Notes: generated by a model not told the origin, from the letters alone. DNA of 60,749 bases from CAYNFH01 sp964396385 (GCA_964396385.1 CAYNFH010000008.1:1-60749), one strand, 5' to 3'; counted from the first letter of the stretch, positions 1 to 8,095 are shown. Translations and numbers: made by a program.

Positions 1-2
1 CG

Positions 3-224
3 CAGTACTCGTTCGCGGAGGGCACGGACATCCTCCTTGCAGTCCGGTTCAACAGCCGGCCCGAGGAGATCCGGTTTGTGGCGCGGCTGGCGCGTGGACT
101 CGAAGTTCCGCTGGCGACTGAGCCAGATCGCTTTCTGGAGAGCGCCGTCTGCGAAGCGCGGGCCATACACGGCGTTCGGGAAGTGACGGTCCTTGTTGGC
201 CGCCCCTTACCCATCTCCACCTGA
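3..224 (+). CDS. C-terminal end of an unrecognised protein (cut by window edge)
   Basis: An open frame runs from the window edge to TGA at 222-224, with a second in-frame TAA directly after it. The visible 73 residues begin QYSFAEGTDILLAVRFNS and end VTVLVGRPLPIST. The composition is that of a soluble alpha/beta protein, with no membrane segment, signal or Cys cluster. I do not recognise the family. The start lies outside the window, so the full length and operon context cannot be seen. It points toward the minus-strand DUF4230 gene that follows, so the two are convergent. Confidence 0.5.
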   Translation, partial: QYSFAEGTDILLAVRFNSRPEEIRFVARLARGLEVPLATEPDRFLESAVCEARAIHGVREVTVLVGRPLPIST

Positions 225-318
225 TAAGCAGCGCGACCTCCCATTCAGATTCTAGCTTCCGGGGAGCGGGGGATTACACGCAACCAATTGCTGGTTGGGT
301 GTGCGACCGCACGAGCTC

Positions 319-945
319 TTAGAAATAGAACTCTACAGAGCGGTTACCCATCGCCTGCTGCATCCCGTCCAGCGTGCGGACGGCGTTGGCCTCCGCCTCT
401 GCCAGGATGTGCGACCGGATGGCGGATTCGGTCATCCGCCGCTGCGCTTCCTCTGTGGCGGCCGGCACGATGTTGTCGTCCGTCCAGAACAGACCGGGGC
501 TCACCTGCTCCACCTTCACCTTCACATCCGGCGTGTACAGCCGCGCATGAGGAAGATGGACGCGCAGCCTGGTTCCTTGCGGCGTCTGGACCCGGGTGAC
601 ATCCTGGGGCGCAACCCGGCTCAGGTCCACGCCCGCTTCTACGCCACCGTGGGCAACCACCAGTACCTGGTTGCGCGTAGCCGCCCGACAGAGCCCTTCC
701 ACCCCCGGAACCTTGCCAATCCAGCCATCCGGCGCCAGAGAGCGCTCATGCTCCACCACGTCCTGCATGTTGTAGCGGACCGTGTGGAGCTGCCCTAGAT
801 TCTGTATCTGCGTAAGCAGGGGACCGATCTGCGGCTCTGAGTTGGTGCCCATCTGCGGCCGGAGGAACCCGGCCACCAGGATGGCGCCCAGCCAGAGAAC
901 TCCTAGAAGAACGAACAGCGACTTAAACAGGGACAAACCACGCAC
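319..945 (-). CDS. DUF4230 family membrane-anchored protein
   Basis: The protein has 208 residues, typical of DUF4230 proteins, whose function is unknown. An N-terminal membrane segment (about residues 5-26, LFVLLGVLWLGAILVAGFL) is followed by an exported or peripheral beta-rich domain containing LHTVRYNMQDVVEHE and LVVAHGGVEAGVDLSRV. These are the usual DUF4230 opening strands, where the pattern reads as T..Y.....V and a G...AGVDL motif. The C-terminal third is helical and Ala/Glu-rich. I chose a GTG start at 945 because AAGGAG lies 7 bases upstream. The open frame runs further upstream to 1218, but that part is poor coding sequence lying across the leader of the divergent YHS gene. It is transcribed away from that gene, so the two share the intergenic region. 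Confidence 0.75.
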   Translation of the reverse strand: MRGLSLFKSLFVLLGVLWLGAILVAGFLRPQMGTNSEPQIGPLLTQIQNLGQLHTVRYNMQDVVEHERSLAPDGWIGKVPGVEGLCRAATRNQVLVVAHGGVEAGVDLSRVAPQDVTRVQTPQGTRLRVHLPHARLYTPDVKVKVEQVSPGLFWTDDNIVPAATEEAQRRMTESAIRSHILAEAEANAVRTLDGMQQAMGNRSVEFYF

Positions 946-1019
946 TACTTCACTCCTTGATTGAGGTACGGTGGCGATCGCGCCGGCCGCTATTATCTCA
1001 TAGCCTAGCGATCCGCCAG

Positions 1020-1082
1020 CAGGCAAGCGGGCTCGGAACCGAGCCACCGCGGCCGCAGTCCTATGGGCTGAGTTGTATATGA
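1020..1082 (+). promoter_or_regulatory. Promoter/operator region of YHS gene copy 1 (conserved with copy 2)
   Basis: This holds a 7+2+7 inverted repeat, GGCTCGG-AA-CCGAGCC at 1030-1045, then a block around TCCTATGGG and a -10-like TTGTATAT at 1073-1080. The same order of blocks (CGGAACC.AGCC, GTCCTAT, GAGTTGTATATG) recurs in inverted orientation upstream of the second YHS gene near 33962-34040. That conservation is the evidence that the region is functional. The palindrome is imperfect in copy 2. The assignment as promoter and operator is inference. Confidence 0.45.
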
Positions 1083-1091
1083 GTTGAACCG

Positions 1092-1135
1092 CCCCGGCGA
1101 CCAGGCCAGGATTGTCTGGCGCCGGGGTTGTTTCT
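1092..1135 (+). terminator. Leader hairpin with T-rich tail upstream of YHS copy 1 (attenuator-like)
   Basis: The left arm CCCCGGCG-a-CCAG (1092-1104) pairs with the right arm CTGG-CGCCGGGG (1116-1127) and is followed by TTGTTTCT. This is the form of a Rho-independent terminator, but it sits between the conserved promoter block and the YHS start at 1175, in the direction of that gene. An equivalent hairpin is present in the leader of the second YHS gene. It could be an attenuator. The neighbouring DUF4230 gene points away, so it cannot be that gene's terminator. Confidence 0.55.
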
Positions 1136-1174
1136 GTTAGCCGGGAAGGTAGTGCAAACGGGAGGAGAGAGACC

Positions 1175-1330
1175 GTGGAGCGCTGCGCTGTCTGCGGCGA
1201 GCCGATAGATCCGTACAATCCGCCGTACTCCGTATACTACGAAGGACAAGAGTATGGCTTCTGCAGCGAGGAGTGCAAGGAAGAGTTCGAGCAGGACCCG
1301 CCAGCGTATGCGGAGCCGTCACTCACCTAG
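1175..1330 (+). CDS. Small YHS-type Cys-rich metal-binding protein (copy 1)
   Basis: This 51-residue protein starts MERCAVCGEPIDPYNPP and ends EYAEPSLT-like (AYAEPSLT). It carries a CAVC pair near the N-terminus and a second pair in FCSEECKEEF, which together form a TRASH/YHS-type treble-clef metal site; the aromatic YYEGQEYGFC run is typical of that fold. Such domains bind transition metals or act as metal-trafficking modules. The GTG start at 1175 has GGAGGAGAGAGACC just upstream. A longer frame begins at 1112 but crosses the leader hairpin. A same-length paralogue lies at 33717-33872 (36 of 51 positions identical by eye), and a truncated copy at 1938. Confidence 0.7.
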   Translation: MERCAVCGEPIDPYNPPYSVYYEGQEYGFCSEECKEEFEQDPPAYAEPSLT

Positions 1331-1654
1331 GTGGTCTGCATGGGCTCGCAGAGTACCGATGCCAGGGAACGCGCCATTACGATCCTCTCTGGTCGACCGT
1401 CGGCGGTCGAACAGCGCCACAGTGCGCTGGAAAAAGGCAGTGCCGGAGAGTGGGAGAGCAACAGAAGCGCCTGCTTCGGCCTGATATATCACAGGTCTCC
1501 GGAACCAGGCAAGCGAGTGATCAGTAGTACACGGGCAGGCGGAGCATGAAGCCTGCGGCGATGCGGTCGAGCGGTCACGGAACCGCCGGAGAGCCGCATC
1601 AGTCTTCTGGACCTGTTGCAAGAATATCGGGACCGGCGCAGAGGAGTAGATCTC

Positions 1655-1846
1655 GTGGAACAACCCAATTCAACGCGGGCAGGGCAGAGCGCCGGCGTGC
1701 AGCAGATGCTCCAGAAGGCAGCAGAGTCGTGGCGGCGTACTTTCGAGCGGGAAGAGGCAGTGTCCCTGCGAGCAGCACAACGGGCAACCCGCAAGAGCAA
1801 GCGTGCTCTTGCGTCACGCGCGGAGCAGCCGCTGCACGACGACTGA
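1655..1846 (+). CDS. Small hypothetical helical, basic protein
   Basis: This is 63 residues from a GTG at 1655 with GAGGAG 8 bases upstream. Residues 15-50 form one amphipathic, highly charged helix (VQQMLQKAAESWRRTFEREE, then RAAQRATRKSKRAL). There is no Cys, membrane segment or known motif. A TTG at 1616 would extend it by 13 residues but has no ribosome binding site. It lies between two YHS copies in a rearranged stretch, and no function is assigned. The 324 bases before it (1331-1654) show no other credible gene. Confidence 0.35.
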   Translation: MEQPNSTRAGQSAGVQQMLQKAAESWRRTFEREEAVSLRAAQRATRKSKRALASRAEQPLHDD

Positions 1847-1937
1847 TCCCGACCGCTTAGTGAGGTCTTGAGCCTCTCTCCACCCGGACCACCAGCTCGT
1901 CCGGGGAGCAGGCTGCAATCTGCTCGCCCCGCCAAAA

Positions 1938-2123
1938 AGCGTACGGTATGAGGGCCAGGAGTACGGCGTTTGCAGTGAAGAGTGCAAGGAGGAGTTTGAA
2001 CTCGACCCGAAGACCTATGCCGGAGCCGGCCCTGGCCTGGAGAGCCCCGGCGCTCAACGTGCGATGCCGTCGCGGTACAGAGCGCCTCCAACCGTCAAGC
2101 CCGTTTGCGATAATGGCGAGTGA
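1938..2123 (+). pseudogene. 5'-truncated YHS gene remnant (copy 3)
   Basis: The frame reads VRYEGQEYGVCSEECKEEFE then LDPKTYAGAGPG. This matches the second half of the intact YHS protein at 1175-1330 (YYEGQEYGFCSEECKEEFEQDP). The first Cys pair, the start codon and the upstream leader are missing: the similarity begins abruptly at about 1938, where unrelated sequence joins. After the conserved part the frame runs on without similarity to a TGA at 2121. This is best read as a fragment left by recombination between YHS copies. Confidence 0.6.
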
Positions 2124-2176
2124 TGGCCGAGCAGGCCCACGATGGCTGTGCCGCTTCGCGCGGCGAAAGGATGCCC

Positions 2177-2386
2177 ATGCAGGCACGCGACGCACGTGCC
2201 GGTCAAGATGTGCGGGTGGATCTTAAGGGGCTAGAGCTGGTGGTGCCCGAGGCACGAGGCTCATCGGTCCTCGGGGAAATAACCGAGGTGAACCTGCAGG
2301 AGGATGCGCTGAGGGTACGGATCACGCTGCCTGCGGGCCAGCAGCGAAACATCACCGTCAGTCCTCGCCGCGTGGGGCCACGCTAA
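2177..2386 (+). CDS. Small hypothetical beta-rich protein
   Basis: This is 69 residues from ATG 2177 with GAAAGG 6 bases upstream; an in-frame ATG at 2171 is almost as good. The segments DVRVDLKGLELVVPE, SSVLGEITEVNLQED and ALRVRITLPAG give alternating beta-strand patterns suggestive of a small barrel or SH3-like fold. A short basic end, NITVSPRRVGPR, follows. No family is recognised. It runs toward the minus-strand response regulator, with 58 bases between the stop codons. Confidence 0.45.
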   Translation: MQARDARAGQDVRVDLKGLELVVPEARGSSVLGEITEVNLQEDALRVRITLPAGQQRNITVSPRRVGPR

Positions 2387-2444
2387 ACGGTCCCAACCCT
2401 CCCTCCGGGTCGCCGCAAGATCGGTCAGGCGCCATCTGACCGCG

Positions 2445-2915
2445 TTACCGCCGGTGGAACTGATGCCAGGCACGTTCCATCTCCGGTAGGAGGGTGTCGC
2501 TGCTCACCGGCTTGACGACATAGCCGCTCGCGCCAATGCTGTCCGCCTCCTCCCGGTGCTCCGAGTAGGCGGTTACCATCACGACGCAGGTGGAAAACTC
2601 TCGCAGGATCCGCCGCGTCGCTTCCAGGCCATTGATTGCTCCCGGCATAGTGATGTCCATGAGTACCAGATCCGGCTGCTCCCGGAGGACGATGCGTACC
2701 GCCTCCTCGCCGGAGGTGGCTGAGCCGACGACGCGCAGGCCGGCACGGGACAGAATGCGGCGCAGTTGCATCTGAGTGACACCTTCGTCTTCGACCACCA
2801 CGGCATGCTTGCCCCTGAGCAAGCCGATATCACCACCTCGGGCCGAGGCCAGCACCGCGGGGTGCAGCGCTTCTGCATCTTGGGCCGCGCCAGCACGAGA
2901 TAGGGGTAGTAACAT
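2445..2915 (-). CDS. Stand-alone response regulator (CheY-like receiver)
   Basis: The protein has 156 residues. About 35 residues of linker precede one REC domain (residues 36-155): acidic pocket VVVEDEG, phospho-acceptor Asp in LVLMDITMPG, Thr in MVTAYSEH, and Lys in YVVKPVSS. There is no output domain, so it probably works by protein contact or as a phosphorelay intermediate. ATG 2915 is preceded by AAGGAG with 6-base spacing; the frame extends to 3017 without a better site. It is divergent from the PAS/HisKA_2 kinase at 3252 and is its likeliest partner, since HisKA_2 kinases are commonly paired with such regulators. Pairing is inferred from position. Confidence 0.8.
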   Translation of the reverse strand: MLLPLSRAGAAQDAEALHPAVLASARGGDIGLLRGKHAVVVEDEGVTQMQLRRILSRAGLRVVGSATSGEEAVRIVLREQPDLVLMDITMPGAINGLEATRRILREFSTCVVMVTAYSEHREEADSIGASGYVVKPVSSDTLLPEMERAWHQFHRR

Positions 2916-3251
2916 CTCCTGCTCCTTATCGACGCCGCGCGGTACACTGCGGGTGGACTGCGGCAACTCAACCGTAGGCATTCTACCCAGAACTGCGTCA
3001 CACGCGCTCTGTGACAACGAGCAATGCTGGTCCGGCCAAGTCCGTCTGCTTGACTGCCTCCCCTGCCGGCCTGTGATATAACAGACCGGCAGTTGTCTTG
3101 CTCCTGCGGATAATCCTTCTGCTCTTAGGGCGCGCTAGGACCCTCTTCCGGCTCCTGACGGTCGGCTGCGAAGAAGCTCTCGGAGCTCTTCGGTGCGTCT
3201 TGCCGCACCAGCTCATGCTGGCACACCCATACCCGCGAAGGAGTACCGACC

Positions 3252-4301
3252 GTGCCGACCGCCGACGAATCCTCGCTGACATCTCTCCCTTCCTGCGACC
3301 AGGAGCTCTGCTTCCAGCTCCTGATGCAAAGCTTTACGGACTACGCCATCTTCATCCTGGATACGGACGGGCGGGTGGCCTACTGGAATGCGGGCGCCGA
3401 GAGGCTCTTCGGCTACACGGCTGAGGAGATAACGGGGGAGCAATTCTCCGTGCTCTTCACCCCGGAGGACCAGGAGGCCGGAGTTCCGGACGACGAGCTC
3501 CTCTCCGCCAGTACCACCGGCAGAGCGACCGATGAGCGCTGGCACCGGCGCAAGGACGGCAGTCGCTTCTGGTGCTCCGGAATTACCGCCGGGCTCAAGG
3601 ATGAAGAGGGGGCCCTGGCCGGTTTCGCCAAGATCGCCCGCGACCTCACCGAACGCAAGCAGCACCAAGAGGAGATCGAGCGGCTAAACGGGAGTCTCCG
3701 GCGAACTGTCTCCGAGACCCATCACCGGGTGAAGAACAACCTGCAGATGCTGGCTGCGCTCATCGAGATGCAAGTCATGGACCACCCAGAAAGTGCGCCG
3801 CCTGAGTTGATGCGGCTGGGGCAGCACGTGCGGGGTCTCGCGGTGGTCCACGACCTGCTCACCGTAGGCTCCCGCCGAGGCAAGCTCGATGTGCTCTCCG
3901 CACTCACGACGCTCGGCCGGTTGCTCGCCAGCCTGCGCACCAGCCTTCCTGACCGGCGAATCAACGTGGATATCGACGATGTAGACATACCGGCAAAGAC
4001 CTCCGCTTCGCTCACTATCCTGGTCAACGAGCTGGTCACCAATGCCGCCAAGCACGGAGAGGGCGACATCGATGTGACTTTCACGCTCGCGGATGGCGCT
4101 GCACACCTGGAGGTATGCGACCGCGGACCGGGCTTTCCAGAGGGCTTCACGGGCCGAGACGTGAGTAGCATGGGGCTGGAGCTGGTGGAGAACATCGTCC
4201 GCATCGACCTGCAGGGGAAGGTGGAGTACGGGAACCGACCGGAGGGCGGTGCGCGCGTGGTGGTGACGTTTCCTCTTGAAGCGGCGCGGCAGTCACCTTG
4301 A
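3252..4301 (+). CDS. PAS-domain sensor histidine kinase, HisKA_2 type
   Basis: The protein has 349 residues, soluble, with no membrane segment. A PAS domain covers about residues 25-135 (DYAIFILDTDGRVAYWNAGA, ending with the PAC signature GFAKIARDLTERK). A short coiled coil leads to the HisKA_2 dimerisation domain with phospho-acceptor His in ETHHRVKNNLQML (about 155-170). A HATPase domain follows, with N-box LVNELVTNAAKHGEG and D.G.GF in CDRGPGFPEGF. The GTG start at 3252 has AAGGAG 8 bases upstream. It senses an internal ligand or redox/light state through PAS; the ligand is unknown. The partner is probably the divergent receiver at 2445. It resembles the kinase at 6088 in its kinase core. 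Confidence 0.88.
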   Translation: MPTADESSLTSLPSCDQELCFQLLMQSFTDYAIFILDTDGRVAYWNAGAERLFGYTAEEITGEQFSVLFTPEDQEAGVPDDELLSASTTGRATDERWHRRKDGSRFWCSGITAGLKDEEGALAGFAKIARDLTERKQHQEEIERLNGSLRRTVSETHHRVKNNLQMLAALIEMQVMDHPESAPPELMRLGQHVRGLAVVHDLLTVGSRRGKLDVLSALTTLGRLLASLRTSLPDRRINVDIDDVDIPAKTSASLTILVNELVTNAAKHGEGDIDVTFTLADGAAHLEVCDRGPGFPEGFTGRDVSSMGLELVENIVRIDLQGKVEYGNRPEGGARVVVTFPLEAARQSP

Positions 4302-4332
4302 TGTGACCTCGCCTGCGCCTCAAGCCCTCAGC

Positions 4333-4584
4333 TCACGATGATGATCTGCGGTGCTTCTTCGCGGCTGAGACAGCCAGGGTCCAGATCGCGGCGATGAGCC
4401 GACCTTCCCTTCCGGGAGCGAAACCAAGGTCTCCCGACTGGACCGCCTCGGAGTAGGCCACGCTCCGGTAATCCGCAGATTCGGTGCGTTGGATGTGGAC
4501 AGCCTGGGGGGCGTCTACCAACGCTCGCACCAGGCTGCCGATGAAGCCTCCCGGGCCATCCTGCTTTGGGCCAGGGTCACACAC
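4333..4584 (-). CDS. KhpA-like KH-domain protein, divergent copy
   Basis: This 83-residue frame aligns with the better KH copy at 8811: FIGSLVRALVDAPQAVHIQR matches FIATVVRALVEHPERVTVQA, and LGFAPGREGRLIAAIWTLAVSAAKKHR matches the GRDGRLADALRI region. The GxxG RNA-binding loop is kept as GREG. The C-terminal strand (VVEIV in the other copy) is missing, so the protein is shorter than usual. The start is uncertain: a GTG at 4584 lacks a clear ribosome binding site. KhpA proteins bind RNA broadly, often with KhpB. It may be functional or decaying. It converges on the kinase at 3252-4301. Confidence 0.45.
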   Translation of the reverse strand: MCDPGPKQDGPGGFIGSLVRALVDAPQAVHIQRTESADYRSVAYSEAVQSGDLGFAPGREGRLIAAIWTLAVSAAKKHRRSSS

Positions 4585-4824
4585 GCACGGTCCCCGGGAG
4601 CGTTTCCAAGGGCCGCGCGTCCGCAGTTTGACCTCGTAAGTCTGTGGCAGACGTTCAGTGCCACGCCCGGAGTTCCTTCCCCTGCGGACGCACCATGGCC
4701 CGGCCCATACGCTTGTTCAAGTGCCTGCAGCAGAGCCGTCAATCGAGCCGCACCTTCCCAGCCACCCAGACTTCGGCGCTCCAATTGACACAGCGCCCTC
4801 ATTGCGGGCTTCAGATGCGGCACG

Positions 4825-5067
4825 GTGGACAAGACCATCGGCGTTGATGGGAAGATCGAGGGAGAGTTCGAGGTCGACCGCGCTTCGGCACACATCGTCC
4901 GGTTCCGCGCCTATGCCACTGCGGAGGCGTGGGGCGGGGGCAACCCCGGCCATACGGAGATGCCGCCCGCGGGCAAGTTCAGGCTCAACTTTGCGTTTGT
5001 CGAAGCCAATGACGCACTGGCTCGCGGCATCCCTCCGTCCTGGGCCTTTCTGCCTGAGTACCGCTAA
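4825..5067 (+). CDS. Hypothetical protein or gene remnant
   Basis: This 80-residue frame has protein-like composition (EGEFEVDRASAHIVRFRAYA, then FRLNFAFVEANDALARGIPP and a final SWAFLPEYR). The GTG start at 4825 has no ribosome binding site, and the first residues look like the interior of a domain. It may therefore be the 3' part of a longer lost gene. No family is recognised. The bases between 4585 and 4824 contain nothing I can support. Confidence 0.3.
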   Translation: MDKTIGVDGKIEGEFEVDRASAHIVRFRAYATAEAWGGGNPGHTEMPPAGKFRLNFAFVEANDALARGIPPSWAFLPEYR

Positions 5068-5252
5068 GCGTCCTGTGAATCGGTGTCATCCACGTACTCT
5101 CGATTGTTCTGGTGGATCCAGCTCGGTACAATAGGCTCTCGGTGACTCTGGTCTCCGCCAGGCGCGCCAAGTCCGGCGTCTATGTCACCGGCCGGCAGCC
5201 CCTCTACGGCAAGAGGATAGCTCCACAGCAAGCAGAAGTAGGTCAATCAGAT

Positions 5253-6095
5253 ATGGAAGTGAACGTTTGTAGGCGAAACACTGTCCGAATATTCGGGCGC
5301 GGCAGCCAGCCCATGATGTTCGCGCACGGCTTCGGCTGCGACCAGAACATGTGGCGGTTCATCGCCCCGGCGTTCGAGGACGACTATCGCCTAGTGCTCT
5401 TTGACTACGTCGGGGCGGGGCGCTCCGATCTTTCGGCCTATGATCCAGAACGCTACTCCACCCTGGATGGCTATGCGCAGGACGTGGTTGACATCTGCGA
5501 GGCGCTAGACCTGCGGGACGTACTCTTTGTCGGCCACTCCGTAAGCAGCGTGATTGGCATACTTGCCTCCATCCGAGTTCCGGAGCGTTTTGACCGGCTG
5601 ATCCTCGTGGGACCTTCGCCCTGTTACATCAATGAGCGGCCGGACTACCTGGGCGGCTTTGAGCGGGACGATATCGAGGGCTTGCTCCACATGATGGACA
5701 AGAACTACCTGGGCTGGGCGAGCTATCTCGCTCCAGTCGTGATGCGGCACCCGGAGCGGCCGGAGCTCTCCGCCGAGCTCGAGCAGAGCTTCTGCTCTAC
5801 TGACCCGGTGATCGCCCGGCGCTTTGCCGAAGCGACCTTCCTTTCGGATAACCGCCGGGACTTGCCGAAGGTGCCGGTGCCGTCCCTGGTCCTGCAGTGT
5901 TCAGAAGACCTCATCGCGCCAGTGGAGGTGGGCCAGTACGTGCACCGGAACCTACCGCGGAGCACGTTCCGGCAGTTGAGGGCCACTGGTCACTGCCCCC
6001 ACATGAGCCATCCGGAAGAGACGGTCGAGGCGATCCGGCAGTACCTGGAGCTTACCCGGCCAGACGGCTCCTCCAAGGAAGGGAGCGATGGATGA
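5253..6095 (+). CDS. rsbQ: Alpha/beta hydrolase, RsbQ-like
   Basis: The protein has 280 residues, the usual RsbQ length. It opens MEVNVCRRNTVRIFGRGSQP followed by the oxyanion-region MMFAHGFGCDQNMWR, a near-exact RsbQ hallmark. The nucleophile is Ser in VGHSVSSVIG; the acid is Asp in CSEDLIAP; the catalytic His is in GHCPHMSHPEE. In Bacillus, RsbQ provides a small hydrophobic ligand to the PAS domain of the phosphatase RsbP in the energy-stress branch. Here the next gene, which overlaps by 8 bases, is a PAS histidine kinase instead. The ligand role is therefore probably retained with a kinase output (inference). Start ATG 5253 matches the family N-terminus; the frame is open from 5112. Confidence 0.88.
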   Translation: MEVNVCRRNTVRIFGRGSQPMMFAHGFGCDQNMWRFIAPAFEDDYRLVLFDYVGAGRSDLSAYDPERYSTLDGYAQDVVDICEALDLRDVLFVGHSVSSVIGILASIRVPERFDRLILVGPSPCYINERPDYLGGFERDDIEGLLHMMDKNYLGWASYLAPVVMRHPERPELSAELEQSFCSTDPVIARRFAEATFLSDNRRDLPKVPVPSLVLQCSEDLIAPVEVGQYVHRNLPRSTFRQLRATGHCPHMSHPEETVEAIRQYLELTRPDGSSKEGSDG

Positions 6096-7176
6096 CCTGT
6101 TGAACCAAGCGCCCTGCGGATACGTGAGCTTCCGCGACGACGGCACGATCGTGGAGGCCAACGCCACCCTGGGCGAGATGCTCGGCGTGAACCCCGAGAC
6201 GCTCCGTGGTCGCTCCATCGAGACCGTCCTCACTCTCCCCAGCAGCATGTTCTACCAAACTCACTTCTTTCCACTGCTCAAAATGAGTGGTAAGGTCGAG
6301 GAGATCTACCTCACCCTTCGGATGGCAAGCGGGGACCTGCCCGTGTTGGCAAACGCGGTGCGCAGAGAACGAGACGGCGCCGCTGTGTGTGAGTGCATTG
6401 TTGTGAGTGTGCGCCAACGGGGTGAGTTTGAAGACGCCATCCTCCGGGCTAAGCGGAAAGCAGAGGCTGCTACCCGAGACCGGGAGCGCGCGTTGGCGCA
6501 GTTGGAATCCGCACACCAGCTACTGGAAGCCAACCGGGAGGAGTTAGCGGCGCTCAATGCCCGTCTAAAGCGTGCCATGACGGAGACGCATCATCGCGTG
6601 AAGAACAACCTGCAGGTAATCCATGCTCTCATCGAGATGCAGGTCACAGCCGGGCGCGAGCAGGTGCCGGTCACTGCGTTGAGCGGTATCGCCGCAAGTG
6701 TCCGGGCGCTCGGTGCGATCCACGACCTCCTTACGGGAGAAGCCAAGACGCGAGCCGCGGAGCATACGGTCTCATCACAGGTGCTCTTTGAACGCTTGAT
6801 CGGGTTGGTGACGCAAATGAGTAGTGATAGGGAGATTCACGCTCACCTGCAGGATGTTCGACTCACATCCAGACAGGCGACCGGCCTGGCGCTCATTACC
6901 AGTGAGCTCGTCTCAAACGCCCTGAAGCACAGCGCAGAGGACGTTTGGATTTCCTTTTCCTGCAGTGAGAGCTCCGCCACACTGGAGGTCCGGGACCGAG
7001 GGCCAGGCTTTTCGCCGGACTTCGACCCTCTCGTCGCGGCCAACACGGGCCTGGAACTGATTGACAGCATGACAAGGTGGGATCTTGGCGGCGAGGTTAT
7101 CTATGCCAATGTCCCCGGTGGAGGAGCGGCTGTGACCATCCGGTTCCCGCTTCAACCATCTCCCCAGGGGCACTGA
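6088..7176 (+). CDS. PAS-coiled coil-HisKA_2 histidine kinase coupled to rsbQ
   Basis: The protein has 362 residues. A PAS domain covers about residues 1-115 (PCGYVSFRDDGTIVEANATL, then LPSSMFYQTHFFPLLK and AVRRERDGAAVCECIVVSV), of the kind found before RsbP-type phosphatases and phytochrome-like kinases. A coiled coil (about 120-165) leads to HisKA_2 with THHRVKNNLQVIHALIEMQV. The HATPase has LITSELVSNALKHS and RDRGPGFSPDF. There are no membrane segments. Start ATG 6088 lies inside the end of rsbQ and has GGAAGGGAG just upstream, so translation is coupled. It presumably reads the RsbQ product. No phosphatase follows, so the output could be the lone receiver at 2445. Confidence 0.88.
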   Translation: MDDLLNQAPCGYVSFRDDGTIVEANATLGEMLGVNPETLRGRSIETVLTLPSSMFYQTHFFPLLKMSGKVEEIYLTLRMASGDLPVLANAVRRERDGAAVCECIVVSVRQRGEFEDAILRAKRKAEAATRDRERALAQLESAHQLLEANREELAALNARLKRAMTETHHRVKNNLQVIHALIEMQVTAGREQVPVTALSGIAASVRALGAIHDLLTGEAKTRAAEHTVSSQVLFERLIGLVTQMSSDREIHAHLQDVRLTSRQATGLALITSELVSNALKHSAEDVWISFSCSESSATLEVRDRGPGFSPDFDPLVAANTGLELIDSMTRWDLGGEVIYANVPGGGAAVTIRFPLQPSPQGH

Positions 7177-7667
7177 GGCACTGACTCCGCCTGCCGCCTG
7201 CCGCCTGCCCCGGATAGACTGGTATGACTGCGTGTTTCCTCGATTACAACAGCCTAAAGATACCGTAGTACGGCAACGGAGCAACTTGAGCGCCAGCGCT
7301 TTAGATGCGCAGCCCGCCTCCGAATTCCACACAAGTTGGATGTAATTCCATGCCGCATTTCGCAAGTGAGCTTGCGGGAAGCCGCCTACGAGGGCTCACC
7401 GAAGACTGACGTCGCAGATCAGCAGCACGCGGGTTAGTGGGAGCCGCAGGGCCTCTGCACCGAGCCGATGGTGACTACGTCCCTGCTCGCAGACGGACGG
7501 TTTGTGCTGAGCGCTCTGCCCCGGTGGAAGCAGCTAGGACCCGGCGTCGTGGTATTCATGCGGAGACCTTTCGGGCTGCTCTCAATGGGGCTAGACGTGC
7601 ACGTAATGCCGAATCCCCCGTGGAGGGGGCGCCAAGCGGCCACTGGTCGTTTCAGGCCATCCAGGAC
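7177..7667. other. Intergenic stretch with no supported gene
   Basis: There are 491 bases between the kinase and the mgtE remnant. A short triplication of CCTGCCG sits at about 7190-7210. Open frames here (for example 7468-7704) have no ribosome binding site or recognisable similarity. It is probably the decayed 5' part of the mgtE region, but I cannot align it. Confidence 0.4.
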
Positions 7668-7931
7668 ATGGCGCTTGTCTGCGGCATGGCACTCGGAGCG
7701 ATAGGCGCGGCATGGTCGAAGCATCTTCCCTTTGGCATTGTGATCGGCGGGGCTATGATGTGCTCGATGCTCACGGCCGGATTCATGGGCACCGTGATCC
7801 CGATGGTGTCCAAGCGGCTTGGGTTCGATCCGGCGACGACCGCGGGACCGTTCGAGACCGCCTTTCCGGATGTGATCGGCTTCGGCGTGTTTCTGTGGCT
7901 GGCGTTCCTCTTGCTGCAATGGCTGCGGTGA
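7668..7931 (+). pseudogene. mgtE: C-terminal remnant of an MgtE-type Mg2+ transporter
   Basis: The frame from ATG 7668 encodes about 87 residues with two to three membrane segments. It has the MgtE C-terminal pattern: GTVIPMVSKRLGFDPATTAG then PFETAFPDVIGFGVFLWLAF, where full-length proteins read G..LP...K..G.DPA..SGP..T...D..G. A full MgtE has about 450 residues with N and CBS domains, none of which precede this part. The open frame upstream to 7437 has no similarity and is arginine-rich junk. It is therefore a truncated relic. It is unlikely to transport ions on its own. Confidence 0.65.
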
Positions 7932-7990
7932 AACCGGTTGCCGCAGCCGAGCCACGCCGATCCGTATAGTAGCGAGCGGACAGACGGACG

Positions 7991-8077
7991 GTGACGATCT
8001 TCTGGATCGCCACTACGCTGTTCCTCACAGCAGTGATGGGCGGCCTTTACGCTCTGCTCATGCACCTGCTGGATTAG
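7991..8077 (+). CDS. 28-residue single-span membrane microprotein
   Basis: GTG at 7991 starts a frame reading MTIFWIATTLFLTAVMGG then LYALLMHLLD and TAG. One hydrophobic helix fills almost the whole peptide, and the end is slightly acidic. It lies 59 bases after the mgtE remnant and just before a strong hairpin. The ribosome binding site is weak, so this could be a chance frame. Tiny membrane proteins of this shape often serve as transporter subunits. Confidence 0.35.
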   Translation: MTIFWIATTLFLTAVMGGLYALLMHLLD

Positions 8078-8095
8078 ATGTCCGCTGAAACAGTT

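Noticed and set aside
1857..2195. 112-residue minus-strand frame with a hydrophobic stretch
   Set aside because: The hydrophobic part is the antisense of the YHS remnant on the plus strand. The last 25 residues look protein-like but are too short to assign.
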